Shown here: one piece after another, positions 52,986 to 62,225 of the stretch | Numbering within the stretch: position 1 is the first letter of the stretch | Layout of the letters: each line of letters begins with the position of its first letter | Source: Dyadobacter sp. UC 10 | GTDB lineage: Bacteria; Bacteroidota; Bacteroidia; Cytophagales; Spirosomataceae | Assembly (NCBI RefSeq): GCF_008369915.1 | Contig: NZ_VSRN01000001.1 | Coordinates: forward strand, 5,638,501-5,702,500 | Direction: 5' to 3' | Length of the DNA stretch: 64,000 nucleotides | Notes under the pieces: model-generated | What the model saw: only the letters and a program-made list of their open reading frames with translations | Database searches by the model: none | What the model was told of the DNA's origin: nothing | Program-made: the position numbers and the translations under genes

Positions 52986-54941
52986 TCACTTGAATTTGAC
53001 GTGATCGGTTTTACCGGCCCAGTCGTCACTTCTGAACGCGCTTGCCGGGAAACCGTCGGTGTTAAATAAATTGGCATCTTCCGGAGCGTCCGACCAGCCG
53101 TACCTTACAGCAACCGGTGTTGTGACTTTGGGGTGCGAGACGATTACTTTTCCGTCGATGATCTGTGCCGCAGCATAATGAAAAACCTTGTCGGCGCCTG
53201 CTATCTCAAATCCTTTCAGATAACCATATTTATCTATTACAGTCAATCCGTTTTCGGCATTTTTAAAAGAAACTATCGCCTTTCCATCGTGGAATTCCGC
53301 GCGCTCAAATAGGGGGGAGGCATAGGGGATGTTTTGGCCATAATCCAGTTTCAGTGCATTGGCGGCAAGCCTGTGCGCCACGTCCTGCTTATTGGTGGGG
53401 TGGATATCCTTGGGGTTCCCAATGTCGGTAGTGACGGCCATTCCGGTTTTTGGAAGGCTGAGGGTCATGTTCTGCGCTTCCCGCAACTCACTCCAGCTGC
53501 TGCCTTCATTACTGCTGTTTTCATTGCCAAAGCTCGACAACTGTACCCAGTAGAATGAAAATTCATCATTCCACAATTTGCGCCAGTCATTGATCAGCAT
53601 TGGAAACGACTGGCGGTATTGAAATGCTCTTGGCGCATTGGTTTCGCCCTGATACCACAAAGTACCGCGTATCGCAAAAGGGATAAGCGGTACGATCATT
53701 GCATTGTAAATAGAAGTACCCACATTGTTCATCAAATGCGCATATTCATGCTTTTCAGTGAATGACGGCATCAGGTACCAATCCTTTCCAATGCTGGTTT
53801 TCTGTTGATCCACTTCCAGGTAAAGATCATTTGCCGACCCTATTAACCCCGGACCAAACCAGGAATTTCCCACCATGTTCCCCAGCCGTATCACGAGTTG
53901 GTTTTTGCCGGCTTTCCAGGTATTTGCAGGAATTTCGATTTTCCTGACCCCTTTTGAAACACCTTCGTAAATCAGCTTTCCATTGACATAAATCCGGTTA
54001 GGGCTATCGTTTTCAGGAATTGACAAAACGGATTGTTTCGATATAAAATCACCGGTCAACTCAATTTCTTTCGCCATATAGCCGGTACCGCGAAAACCCA
54101 TCAGTCCTTTCCAATCCCATTGCCCTACGGCATCGGCTGTTTTTTGCCAGGTCTGAAAATTAGCACTACCGGAAATATACTTGTTCTCGCCCTCGGCAGT
54201 CGGTGTGATAGTTGCGCTTTTGAACAACTGCTCCCTGAGTTTTACATCCATTACCTGATCCGCTTCTTCCCAGGTTTTCGGCATCGTTTGGGCATATGCA
54301 TTCAATTCATTGCTGGCCAGCATTGCTTCCTTACTAATCCAGCCTTCGATTTGGGACCCTCCCCAGGAAGAATGCAGAATGCCGACGGGGATATGGAGTT
54401 TTTGATTAATTTCTCTTGCAAAAAAGAAGCCGATTGCTGTAAAATCTCCCACTGTTTCGCTGGATGCAATTTCCCACTCGCCCGTTTTCAAATCTGTTTC
54501 GGGGCTCAGCGATACCTGCCGGTCAACGTGGAAATGGCGTATTTGCGGGAAATCCGCGTTTTGTTTTTCCTTCTCAAAGTCCCTGGCTGCTGCCACGGGC
54601 CACTGCATATTCGATTGGCCCGAACAAAGCCACACTTCACCGATCAGCACATCATTCACAGTCACATTTCCCGACTTAGCTGCGACGCTAAGTATGTGCG
54701 GGCCGCCGGCTTCGAGCGCTTTGAATGTGGCCATCCACCTCCCTGATTTATCAGCTTTTACATCAACAGATTGTCCGGCAAGATTAACCTTTACTTTTTC
54801 GCCGGCCTTAGCCCAACCCCAAACCGGGATCGGCTTTTGCCGCTGTAATACCACATGATCTGAGAAAAGCCTGGCCAGTTTGACCTGTGCGAAAGCGGAA
54901 GTTTGAATCAGGAATAGGAGTGCAAAATACAAAAGCTTCAT
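52986..54941 (-). CDS. Sialate O-acetylesterase
   Basis: A 651-residue exported protein with signal peptide (ending about residue 18, TSAFAQ). The first 90 residues form a beta domain (R-L-F-S-D-H-V-V-L-Q-R); the SGNH esterase has the nucleophile in C-S-G-Q-S110-N-M-Q-W, then R-G-T-L-W-Y-Q-G-E-T-N, and the Asp/His block in P-K-D-I-H-P-T-N-K-Q. A jelly-roll insert (about 260-380, W-K-A-G-K-N-Q-L-V-I-R) is typical of the family. It removes O-acetyl groups from sialic acids or from other acetylated glycans such as xylan or pectin. It lies upstream of the PQQ dehydrogenase on the same strand. It is unrelated at family level to the T9SS esterase at 16163 beyond the SGNH fold. Confidence 0.93.
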   Translation of the reverse strand: MKLLYFALLFLIQTSAFAQVKLARLFSDHVVLQRQKPIPVWGWAKAGEKVKVNLAGQSVDVKADKSGRWMATFKALEAGGPHILSVAAKSGNVTVNDVLIGEVWLCSGQSNMQWPVAAARDFEKEKQNADFPQIRHFHVDRQVSLSPETDLKTGEWEIASSETVGDFTAIGFFFAREINQKLHIPVGILHSSWGGSQIEGWISKEAMLASNELNAYAQTMPKTWEEADQVMDVKLREQLFKSATITPTAEGENKYISGSANFQTWQKTADAVGQWDWKGLMGFRGTGYMAKEIELTGDFISKQSVLSIPENDSPNRIYVNGKLIYEGVSKGVRKIEIPANTWKAGKNQLVIRLGNMVGNSWFGPGLIGSANDLYLEVDQQKTSIGKDWYLMPSFTEKHEYAHLMNNVGTSIYNAMIVPLIPFAIRGTLWYQGETNAPRAFQYRQSFPMLINDWRKLWNDEFSFYWVQLSSFGNENSSNEGSSWSELREAQNMTLSLPKTGMAVTTDIGNPKDIHPTNKQDVAHRLAANALKLDYGQNIPYASPLFERAEFHDGKAIVSFKNAENGLTVIDKYGYLKGFEIAGADKVFHYAAAQIIDGKVIVSHPKVTTPVAVRYGWSDAPEDANLFNTDGFPASAFRSDDWAGKTDHVKFK

Positions 54942-55058
54942 AGTAGCGGGACAATGGTTGAATCTTAATAAATGCGTTTAAGGGGCAGATTCTACTTAAT
55001 ATGTTAATTTTACCAGCCTGCGAAACTTACAGGAAAAACCCGCGAATGTGACTCTCAT

Positions 55059-55946
55059 ATGATTTCAGTTATTATCTGTTCGGTGGAGCCGGCGGATCTC
55101 GAAGCGGTCAGCAAAAGCATTTCGGAAACGATCGGGGTACCGCATGAGATCATCGGGGTCGATAACAGGCTCAGTGGTAAAGGAATATGCGAAGTTTACA
55201 ATGAGGGTGCCCGCCTGGCGAAGTATTCAGTTCTGTGCTTTATGCATGAGGACATTGAAATGAAAACGAAAGGGTGGGGTAGTAAGGTGCTGGAATTGTT
55301 TGGTCAAAACGAGAGGCTTGGATTGATAGGTATTGCCGGTGGCGGGTACAAATCACTGGCACCTTCGAGCTGGTATAATTACTATTTGCAGGAAAACGGA
55401 GGCTTCTATTGCAACCTGATTCAGGGCTATAAGCACACGGGCAAACCGGAAATGCATGATTACCGCAACCCCAGGACCGAGCAATTCGCCAGGGTAGCCT
55501 GCGTTGACGGCTGTTGGTTTTGTACCAAAAAAGATATTGTCCTGAAATACCCGTTTGATAGTAAGTTACTGACCAGGTTTCATGGTTACGATCTTGATTT
55601 TTCTATTGCCATCAGCCGGGAGTACGAAGCGATCGTAACATTTAACGTCTTGCTGAAACACTTTTCGGAAGGTAATTTCAATAAATCGTGGATGGACGAA
55701 ATCCTGAAAGTGCACAGGAAATGGAGCAGCATCCTGCCTGTCAATGTCGACCAATTGCCTGAGACACACCTGAAAAGGATCGAGCGTGACGCACTGGAAG
55801 TTTTTTTGCAACAGCGGGTTAATGCAGAGGATTACCCGAAACCGGAGCTTATGAAACTGATCTGGAGTACAAGAAAATCAAGGGTTGCGACATTCTCTTT
55901 TCCTTTTAAACTGATGCGCAAATTCCTGAAAATGAAGAAGCAATAG
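55059..55946 (+). CDS. Glycosyltransferase, family-2-like
   Basis: A 295-residue cytosolic or membrane-associated glycosyltransferase. N-terminal strand I-S-V-I-I-C-S-V, then I-I-G-V-D-N-R (nucleotide-sugar part), F-M-H-E-D-I-E as the likely DxD equivalent, and V-D-G-C-W-F-C-T, matching the Glyco_tranf_2_5-type clade. The gene runs opposite to the other four glycosyltransferases and ends 5 bp from the convergent one at 55952. Sugar specificity unknown. No promoter consensus was recognised. Confidence 0.85.
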   Translation: MISVIICSVEPADLEAVSKSISETIGVPHEIIGVDNRLSGKGICEVYNEGARLAKYSVLCFMHEDIEMKTKGWGSKVLELFGQNERLGLIGIAGGGYKSLAPSSWYNYYLQENGGFYCNLIQGYKHTGKPEMHDYRNPRTEQFARVACVDGCWFCTKKDIVLKYPFDSKLLTRFHGYDLDFSIAISREYEAIVTFNVLLKHFSEGNFNKSWMDEILKVHRKWSSILPVNVDQLPETHLKRIERDALEVFLQQRVNAEDYPKPELMKLIWSTRKSRVATFSFPFKLMRKFLKMKKQ

Positions 55947-55951
55947 CTGCG

Positions 55952-56722
55952 TTACCTGATCTTTTTCAACTCTTTGTAAAATTTCCTCAGCCGGTTCAGG
56001 TAAGAAAAGTAGCTCCGTCCTTCCCATTTATATTCATAGTAAAAGCGCTCCCGGCTGGTCAGTTCAAGGCGTTCTTTTACACTTTTGGTATTAAGCGTCC
56101 GGCTTTCAAGGTGTTCTACGATTGCAGATGTAACCAGAGCATGTTTGAGTTTATGCTTTTGCAATGTATTACTGTAATCGTTGTCGGCATACCAGAACTT
56201 GAATGCAGGGTCGAGCTTGCCGGTTATTTTGAGCATATCCCTTTTAAATAGAATACACCAGCCTACAAGTTCTTTTCTTACCTCATAACCATACAGGTTG
56301 CCGGTATTCAATGCAATACCCTGTTCGGGATGATGTACGCTGCATGCAGGAGAAACACTGTAAAGCTCCGGGTCTGCTTCAAAAGCCTTCATGATTTCGG
56401 TTGCCCAGCCCGGATGGTAGATCAGATCGTTATTACTGATGCATACGAATGGACTTTTGGTCATCCTGATGCCGATGTTCATATAGCGGTGATAACCAAA
56501 CCGCTGCCACGGATATACAGTCCGACTGTTTGGATATTGGAACGGTTTCAGCCCTTTATTTGATTCTACCACCACAATATTGAATTTAAATCTGGTAGGG
56601 TCTTCCGACGCGACCAGACTTTCAATGCTGTCCAATGTCACTTTTTGCAACGCCTCATTGCGTGCATAACTCAAGATAATAACATCAATCTCAACAGGTG
56701 AAGCCGCGTGTGCCTGGTTCAT
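55952..56722 (-). CDS. Glycosyltransferase family 2
   Basis: A 256-residue GT-A-type transferase. N-terminal V-D-V-I-I-L-S-Y-A-R-N; the acidic metal site is C-I-S-N-N-D-L, then P-G-W-A-T-E-I-M, C-terminal F-W-Y-A-D-N-D-Y-S. It is the last gene of a four-gene run, overlapping the upstream glycosyltransferase by 4 bp (ATGA). It resembles rhamnosyl- or similar sugar-adding family-2 enzymes, though the donor cannot be predicted. Confidence 0.87.
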   Translation of the reverse strand: MNQAHAASPVEIDVIILSYARNEALQKVTLDSIESLVASEDPTRFKFNIVVVESNKGLKPFQYPNSRTVYPWQRFGYHRYMNIGIRMTKSPFVCISNNDLIYHPGWATEIMKAFEADPELYSVSPACSVHHPEQGIALNTGNLYGYEVRKELVGWCILFKRDMLKITGKLDPAFKFWYADNDYSNTLQKHKLKHALVTSAIVEHLESRTLNTKSVKERLELTSRERFYYEYKWEGRSYFSYLNRLRKFYKELKKIR

Positions 56723-57678
56723 CTTCTTTTCTTTTTAAAAAGCTCTTTCCGCTTGAAGTTCAGTGATTTGAAATAATAGGAAACGAATGTACCCGGACTA
56801 ACCAGATTGTAAAGGATTTTCAACTGACGGAGGCTGCCCAGGTTGGCATGGTACATCATGTATTTATACAGCTTCTGGGTGCTCGCAGCATTACGCTGTA
56901 ATATGTTTTCTTTTTCTTCTGCATTCAAAACAGGCGAATTGCGGACCTGCGAGGTAATCCTTTTCCTGAATTGAAGTTCTCCCGCCTGCATGATCTGGAT
57001 ATTACGGCTCGTATTCCGGTGATGTATCCTGATCATCGTTTTGGCCTGATCATTGTCCAGAAAAGTGTAACGTGCACCCTGAATTGCGCATTGGAACCAA
57101 AACTCCCAGTCTTCGGTGTAATTACTGAACTCCGGAAAACCATTCACTTTTTCAACAATCGCCCGCCTCAACAAGGGGCTGCTGACGACCGCTATATTGG
57201 AGTATATCAATGTATTGACGGCATCATAACCCTTCGCATCAATTTTCGGAAGCCAGTTATGGTTATTCATTTCGTAATCGGGATACACAATATCCGGCCT
57301 CTCGTGCTCAAAGTACAGATGGTCGGTATAGGAAATGTCCACCTCCGGGTGCGACTCAAGGAACGCAACCTGGATTGCAAGCTTGTCCCGGCTAAGCAAA
57401 TCATCTGCGTCAAGAAATTGAATGTAATTTCCTTTCGAATGTGCAAAGCCAAGATTCCGTGCTACGGACACACCTTTATTCTTTTGAGTAAAAAAGCGTA
57501 TCCTGTTGTCCCGGGTTGCAAATTCGTTGACTATTTGAGCCGTATTATCGGATGATCCGTCATCAACGACGAGTGCCTCCCACGCAGGATAGGATTGCTC
57601 CTGAAGATTCCTCAGGGTTTCCTCAATGATAAATCCGTAGTTATAGGAAGGGATAATGATGCTTACCAGTGGATTCAT
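56719..57678 (-). CDS. Glycosyltransferase family 2
   Basis: A 319-residue GT-A transferase. V-S-I-I-I-P-S-Y-N at residue 5, V-V-D-D-G-S-S-D-N-T at about 40, metal site F-L-D-A-D-D-L-L at about 88, and W-E-F-W-F-Q as the likely catalytic ED-x-E/W block. It is of WcaA/HyaD type. It is translationally coupled on both sides by 4-bp ATGA overlaps with the adjacent glycosyltransferases. Confidence 0.93.
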   Translation of the reverse strand: MNPLVSIIIPSYNYGFIIEETLRNLQEQSYPAWEALVVDDGSSDNTAQIVNEFATRDNRIRFFTQKNKGVSVARNLGFAHSKGNYIQFLDADDLLSRDKLAIQVAFLESHPEVDISYTDHLYFEHERPDIVYPDYEMNNHNWLPKIDAKGYDAVNTLIYSNIAVVSSPLLRRAIVEKVNGFPEFSNYTEDWEFWFQCAIQGARYTFLDNDQAKTMIRIHHRNTSRNIQIMQAGELQFRKRITSQVRNSPVLNAEEKENILQRNAASTQKLYKYMMYHANLGSLRQLKILYNLVSPGTFVSYYFKSLNFKRKELFKKKRR

Positions 57679-58607
57679 ATCAACTTTTTAGCCCAGATTC
57701 CCCACATTTTACGCAGGGTGAAAAAGAACTTACTTGTTTCCGGTTTTTTTAACAGATATAACAGAAGATCCCTATTTTTCCAGATGATCATCGCGTAGGA
57801 AATGCTTAGCAGGGACGCGTTACGTCTCCTGCAGGCTGCATAAAGTTCGGCGATCAGCTCATTGGGTTTATCGTGCGTTTTGTTCAGGCATAAGCGAAGC
57901 CACTCTTTTTCCCGTTCCATTTCCGCGATCTTCTGTTGCTTCGACTTTGCCACCGAATTCAGCGCAAGCATATCGGTATTATTTTTCCGGTGTTGCCTGT
58001 ACTGTACGAGCGGTTGTTTCAGGTAATCTATCGTACCGTTGCTGGCAGCTACGAATGCGAGCCACTGATCATAGTGAAAATTGTCAGGAAAAGGTATAGC
58101 ATTCGCTACCACCTCGCTTCGCATCATGATGCTGTGACCAGAGGCGCAGTTCAAAAAAATAAACGGTTCAGGGCGGTTCCCGCGGTAAAAGTTAAATTTA
58201 TCTGAAATACGGATATGCATTTTTTCACCTGAATGCGCAATGAATTCGGAGTCGTGGTAAACCAATTGATGGTCTTCCATGGCTTCTATCTGGGTACTGA
58301 GCTTATCCGGATGCCAGATGTCGTCCTGGTCACAGATCGCGATCAGATCAGCCTTGCAGTGCATGAGTGCTTTCTCAAAATTCTTGTTATAGCCCAGGTT
58401 CTCGTCATTTCTGTAAAGTCTGAAACGGGTGTCCGCCGCGGCGTATTTCTCCAGAATCGACCAGGTCTGGTCGGTCGAGCAATCGTCAATGACTACGATT
58501 TCCCAGTCTGTAACACTTTGATTAAGAATCGAATCGAGCTGCTCGGGCAAAAAGTCCTGTCCGTTGTAGGTGCACAACGCGATTGATATTTCTGGCATTT
58601 TGTCCAT
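57675..58607 (-). CDS. Glycosyltransferase family 2
   Basis: A 310-residue GT-A transferase, rhamnosyltransferase-like in length. I-S-I-A-L-C-T-Y-N-G at the N-terminus, V-I-D-D-C-S-T-D-Q-T, metal site I-C-D-Q-D-D-I-W and later F-H-Y-D-Q-W-L. The start overlaps the exporter stop by one base (TGATG), so glycan synthesis and export are coupled. The stop overlaps the next glycosyltransferase by 4 bp. Confidence 0.93.
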   Translation of the reverse strand: MDKMPEISIALCTYNGQDFLPEQLDSILNQSVTDWEIVVIDDCSTDQTWSILEKYAAADTRFRLYRNDENLGYNKNFEKALMHCKADLIAICDQDDIWHPDKLSTQIEAMEDHQLVYHDSEFIAHSGEKMHIRISDKFNFYRGNRPEPFIFLNCASGHSIMMRSEVVANAIPFPDNFHYDQWLAFVAASNGTIDYLKQPLVQYRQHRKNNTDMLALNSVAKSKQQKIAEMEREKEWLRLCLNKTHDKPNELIAELYAACRRRNASLLSISYAMIIWKNRDLLLYLLKKPETSKFFFTLRKMWGIWAKKLI

Positions 58608-60433
58608 CAGGCCTCCGAAAATTGCTGCATATCGACCAGCCGGCGGTAAAGTCTTTCATTTGCAATGAGCTCAGGATGGTTGCCTTGCTCTACAATACGG
58701 CCGTCTTCGAGTACCACAATAATGTCAGCATTCTGTATCGTGCTGAGCCTGTGGGCGATGACCAGCGAAGTCCTGTTTTTCATCAGGTTATTCAGTGCCT
58801 CTTGTACCAATTTTTCCGATTCGGTATCCAGGGCAGAAGTTGCCTCGTCCAAAAGCATAATAGGCGGGTTTTTCAAAACCGCTCGTGCGATGCAGATCCG
58901 CTGTTTCTGCCCGCCCGAAAGTTTTACGCCTCGATCGCCGATGTTACTATCATATCCTTCGTCGATCTGCATAATAAAATCGTGTGCATTTGCGATGCGC
59001 GCCGCAGCTTCCACTTCCTCTATAGTTGCGTCCGGTACACCGAAAGCAATGTTATTAAAAATGGTATCATTAAACAAAATCGACTCCTGATTGACTACCC
59101 CTATCATCGACCATAGCGATTCGAGCTTCACATTACGGATATCGACGCCATCGAGCGTGACGTTACCTTCGTGCGCTTCGATAAATCTTGGTATTAAATC
59201 CATCAATGTTGACTTCCCGCCTCCCGACGGCCCTACTAATGCGACTGTTTTCCCCTTTGGAATGGTCAGGTTAATAGATTGCAAAACCGGTCGGCCGGGG
59301 TAGGAGAACGAAAGGTTATTGAGCCTTATCGCCTCGTTGAAAGCGTTAATTTCAACCGCATCCGGGCTGTCTTTGATCGCGGGACGCTCGTCTATCAATT
59401 CCAAAACGCGCTCACCTGCGGCAATACCGGCGTGGATGGTACTGAAAGAATCCGTAATCGCCTTGGCGGGACGCATTACCTGCGAGAAAATACCGATGTA
59501 GGCAACAAATTTCGAAACAGTAAGATCTGACTGATTATCAAGGATTAGCGAGCCGCCGTACAGCACGATGATCGCAACCATCGTCACACCCAAAAACTCA
59601 GAAACGGGTGCGCCCAGCTGCTGGCGTTTGGCCATTTTCTTGCCAAGATCCGAATACCGTACGTTCTCCTGGTGGAATTTATCCTTGATATCGTTCGTCG
59701 CATTAAATGCCTTGATGATCTTAATCCCTGACAAAGCTTCGTCGAGGTAACTGATCATCAGCCCGAACATCTGCTGAGCCTGTGTAGCCTGCTCTTTCAG
59801 TCTTTTTACGATCTTGGAGATCAAAAACGCAGAGATCGGGATTACCAGGATTGCAAAAAGGGTCAGCTTTACGGAAGTCGCAAAAAGCATAAAAATGTAG
59901 GCGATCAGCTGCAAAGGTTCCTTGAAGACAACCTGTAGAGTACCGGTCACTGAAAACTGCACAACCTGCACGTCAGAAGCGATTTTTGAAATAATATCCC
60001 CTTTACGCTGGTTACTGAAATAGCCCACGTGCAGATTCATTACGTTATTAAAAACCGTCTTTCTGAGATTGAGCAAGGTATGGATCCGGAGATTTTCCAT
60101 GACCCGCTGAGAGAAATATTTGAACACATTCGAAAGCAAAACCGATACGACAATAATACCGCACACGATTTGAAGCGCTCCGTGCGGCCCGTATTCAAGG
60201 TTAGCTTGCTGTGCATAATAATTCAGAAATTCCGTTACGTCAAATGCACTTTCCGGTTTGGTTATCAGCGCAGTACCTTCTTTACTATTGTTAAAAAGAG
60301 TACTTAAAAGCGGAGCCAGCAATGCCAGGTTGAGGGTGTTGAAAACGACTCCCAGTACTGTAAAAAGAATATACGGAAATGCAAACCTTGAAATCGGCTG
60401 CGCAAAAGATAATAATCGGAAGTAAGTCTTCAT
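58607..60433 (-). CDS. MsbA-like ABC exporter (fused permease-ATPase)
   Basis: A 608-residue half-transporter. Six transmembrane segments lie in about 20-310, and the ATPase in about 360-600 has Walker A G-P-S-G-G-G-K-S-T, the signature L-S-G-G-Q-K-Q-R, Walker B I-M-L-L-D-E-A-T-S-A-L-D and the H-loop I-A-H-R-L-S-T-I. As a homodimer it would flip a lipid or lipid-linked glycan across the inner membrane, as MsbA or heterocyst-glycolipid exporters do. It is the first gene of the four-gene run with three glycosyltransferases, 114 bp away from the fourth at 60548. The exported glycan may be an O-antigen-like, lipid-A-linked or protein-bound sugar. Confidence 0.92.
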   Translation of the reverse strand: MKTYFRLLSFAQPISRFAFPYILFTVLGVVFNTLNLALLAPLLSTLFNNSKEGTALITKPESAFDVTEFLNYYAQQANLEYGPHGALQIVCGIIVVSVLLSNVFKYFSQRVMENLRIHTLLNLRKTVFNNVMNLHVGYFSNQRKGDIISKIASDVQVVQFSVTGTLQVVFKEPLQLIAYIFMLFATSVKLTLFAILVIPISAFLISKIVKRLKEQATQAQQMFGLMISYLDEALSGIKIIKAFNATNDIKDKFHQENVRYSDLGKKMAKRQQLGAPVSEFLGVTMVAIIVLYGGSLILDNQSDLTVSKFVAYIGIFSQVMRPAKAITDSFSTIHAGIAAGERVLELIDERPAIKDSPDAVEINAFNEAIRLNNLSFSYPGRPVLQSINLTIPKGKTVALVGPSGGGKSTLMDLIPRFIEAHEGNVTLDGVDIRNVKLESLWSMIGVVNQESILFNDTIFNNIAFGVPDATIEEVEAAARIANAHDFIMQIDEGYDSNIGDRGVKLSGGQKQRICIARAVLKNPPIMLLDEATSALDTESEKLVQEALNNLMKNRTSLVIAHRLSTIQNADIIVVLEDGRIVEQGNHPELIANERLYRRLVDMQQFSEA

Positions 60434-60547
60434 TTGTCAAGAATGGTATAACCGCTCGGATATACCTGAAAGTAAAATAGCCGGAAATCATCACAATTTC
60501 CGGTTCAGGGCGCAAATTAATGTTATTAGGTGAAAGTAATGCTAAGA

Positions 60548-61531
60548 TTACAATTTAACAACCTGCTTGTACTTAAGCATGATCTGGATATTTTCTATAA
60601 TGTCGTTGATGCCCAGGTTGGATTTGTAAGTCCGCATCTGACGCTTGAAAGCTGTTTTTCTCTGCTTCAGTTCATTCATATTCCGAAGGAAATCAAGATA
60701 GGCTTCGGCCTTGTAAAATTGCAGCGTGAGAATGCTCGGCAGTACGTCACTGAGGATCACCTGCAAATGATACAGGTTGAGATCGGCGCCGTGGAGGTGA
60801 AGGTGATGCATGTAATATCTGTTTCGGAAGTAGATCCGCTTTACAGAATAATTATCCTTGTGCCCCTTGGTTGTGGCCGATACTTCGTGACGGCACACCG
60901 CATTGTGCTCGTAATAACACTTCCAGCCCAGGCGCCACGCCCTGATCGACATTTCCTGGTCTTCGCCATAATAAGGATTGAACATTTCGTTGAAGCCGTT
61001 GATCGCTTTCAACTTGCGCGTATCCATCAATGCGATAGCTCCCGAAAGGTAAAATGTCGGGGTCAGCGTATCGGAATCTTTCAGATAGAAGAAATTGCTC
61101 GGCTTGATTTTTCTGCCCAGGATCTTGGGAGAACGTGCCGCATCCAGGATGTTGTCATCTTCCATGCCGATAATCCTTCCCATTACACCAAAAGTGTCTT
61201 CCAGCTCAAAGTATTTGTATAACTTCTCGAAGTAGCCTTCTTCCAGGGTAACGTCGGTATTCAGCAGAAAAATCAGATCGTTTGTTGCTTTTCGGATTCC
61301 GAGATTGCAGGTGTTTGCAAACCCGGAATTTTTTTCCTTGCGGATGATCGTAATATCGTTGCCATAATGTTCTTCCAGATAGGATACCGAATCGTCCTTA
61401 GAAGCGTCGTCAACCACGATAATCTGAACATTTGGCCCGAGTCCTTTCAATATTTTGTAGTTGTTCTCAAAATACTTTTCGAACAGATGTTTCCCGTTAT
61501 AATTCGGAATAACTACGGAGATGCTTCTCAT
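60548..61531 (-). CDS. Glycosyltransferase family 2
   Basis: A 327-residue GT-A transferase. I-S-V-V-I-P-N-Y-N-G at the start, V-V-D-D-A-S-K-D-D-S, the metal motif L-L-N-T-D-V-T-L, then F-Y-L-S-G-A-I-A-L-M and P-Y-Y-G-E-D-Q-E-M-S-I-R-A, the rhamnosyltransferase-like catalytic block. It is the outermost gene of the glycan cluster, 114 bp upstream of the exporter, so it may share its transcript. Confidence 0.92.
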   Translation of the reverse strand: MRSISVVIPNYNGKHLFEKYFENNYKILKGLGPNVQIIVVDDASKDDSVSYLEEHYGNDITIIRKEKNSGFANTCNLGIRKATNDLIFLLNTDVTLEEGYFEKLYKYFELEDTFGVMGRIIGMEDDNILDAARSPKILGRKIKPSNFFYLKDSDTLTPTFYLSGAIALMDTRKLKAINGFNEMFNPYYGEDQEMSIRAWRLGWKCYYEHNAVCRHEVSATTKGHKDNYSVKRIYFRNRYYMHHLHLHGADLNLYHLQVILSDVLPSILTLQFYKAEAYLDFLRNMNELKQRKTAFKRQMRTYKSNLGINDIIENIQIMLKYKQVVKL

Positions 61532-62225
61532 TTAATCTTACAGTTTTAGTGTAGGGTATATAGTGTTTCGATAGCGATTTCATTAATGTTGATGGATGTT
61601 AATCAGACAGGCGGGCTGTTTCTCAAACGCACCTCGCTTTGTTTCATTGTCTCTGGCACTCGTCGAGCAATCGTTAAATAATTGAACCATCATAAAAAGT
61701 TATCCGGCCTTCTCACGAAAAGCATATACGCCGCACTGTTTGCTGGCCGGTTTCAGGAATGAGTTGATCAGATTTTGATTCGAAAATTTTCGGAAAAATT
61801 AAATCTGTCAATAGTGAAGAGAAGGGGATAATTTAGGAACGCAGCAATGTTTGTAATGTTAGCAAACCGATTTCCTGTATTATTCAAACACATAACTTGA
61901 TTTTTTCTGTTTTGATGTTCTATACGAGAAAAATCAGGGGTTTGTAGCAGGCAAGATCTGAAAAATCGATCGTTATTCATACTCTTAAAACTCAAAGTAA
62001 AATTTTCATGGCTAATATTCTCACTTATGTATGCTAGGATACGGGGTCGCCGGAAAAGGTTGGAAATTCGGGTTGGAATTTGTTGGAAATATCTCCGGAA
62101 TGGTCGGCATTTCTGTCGAAATGCTTCATTATCAGGAGGTAAAAACTTACATTTTGGGCAACAAAGTTTTGTGATGTGTGAAAAAAAATACTCAACCAAA
62201 ACAGCAGGTTTAAAAGTGAGTTTAA
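61532..62225 (+). other. 694-bp AT-rich region without a convincing gene
   Basis: Frames at 61768-62199 (minus) and 62027-62266 (plus) have random-like composition and were rejected. The stretch 62059-62088 carries three GTTGGAA repeats spaced 13 and 10 bp, possibly a regulator site for the DACNV gene downstream. No -33/-7 promoter or RNA gene was recognised. Confidence 0.5.

Noticed and set aside
61768..62199. 143-codon frame on the minus strand
   Set aside because: In the AT-rich gap before the DACNV gene; rich in Phe, Asn, Arg and Cys without any pattern of a folded protein, and no ribosome site. Listed only as part of a gene-free stretch.
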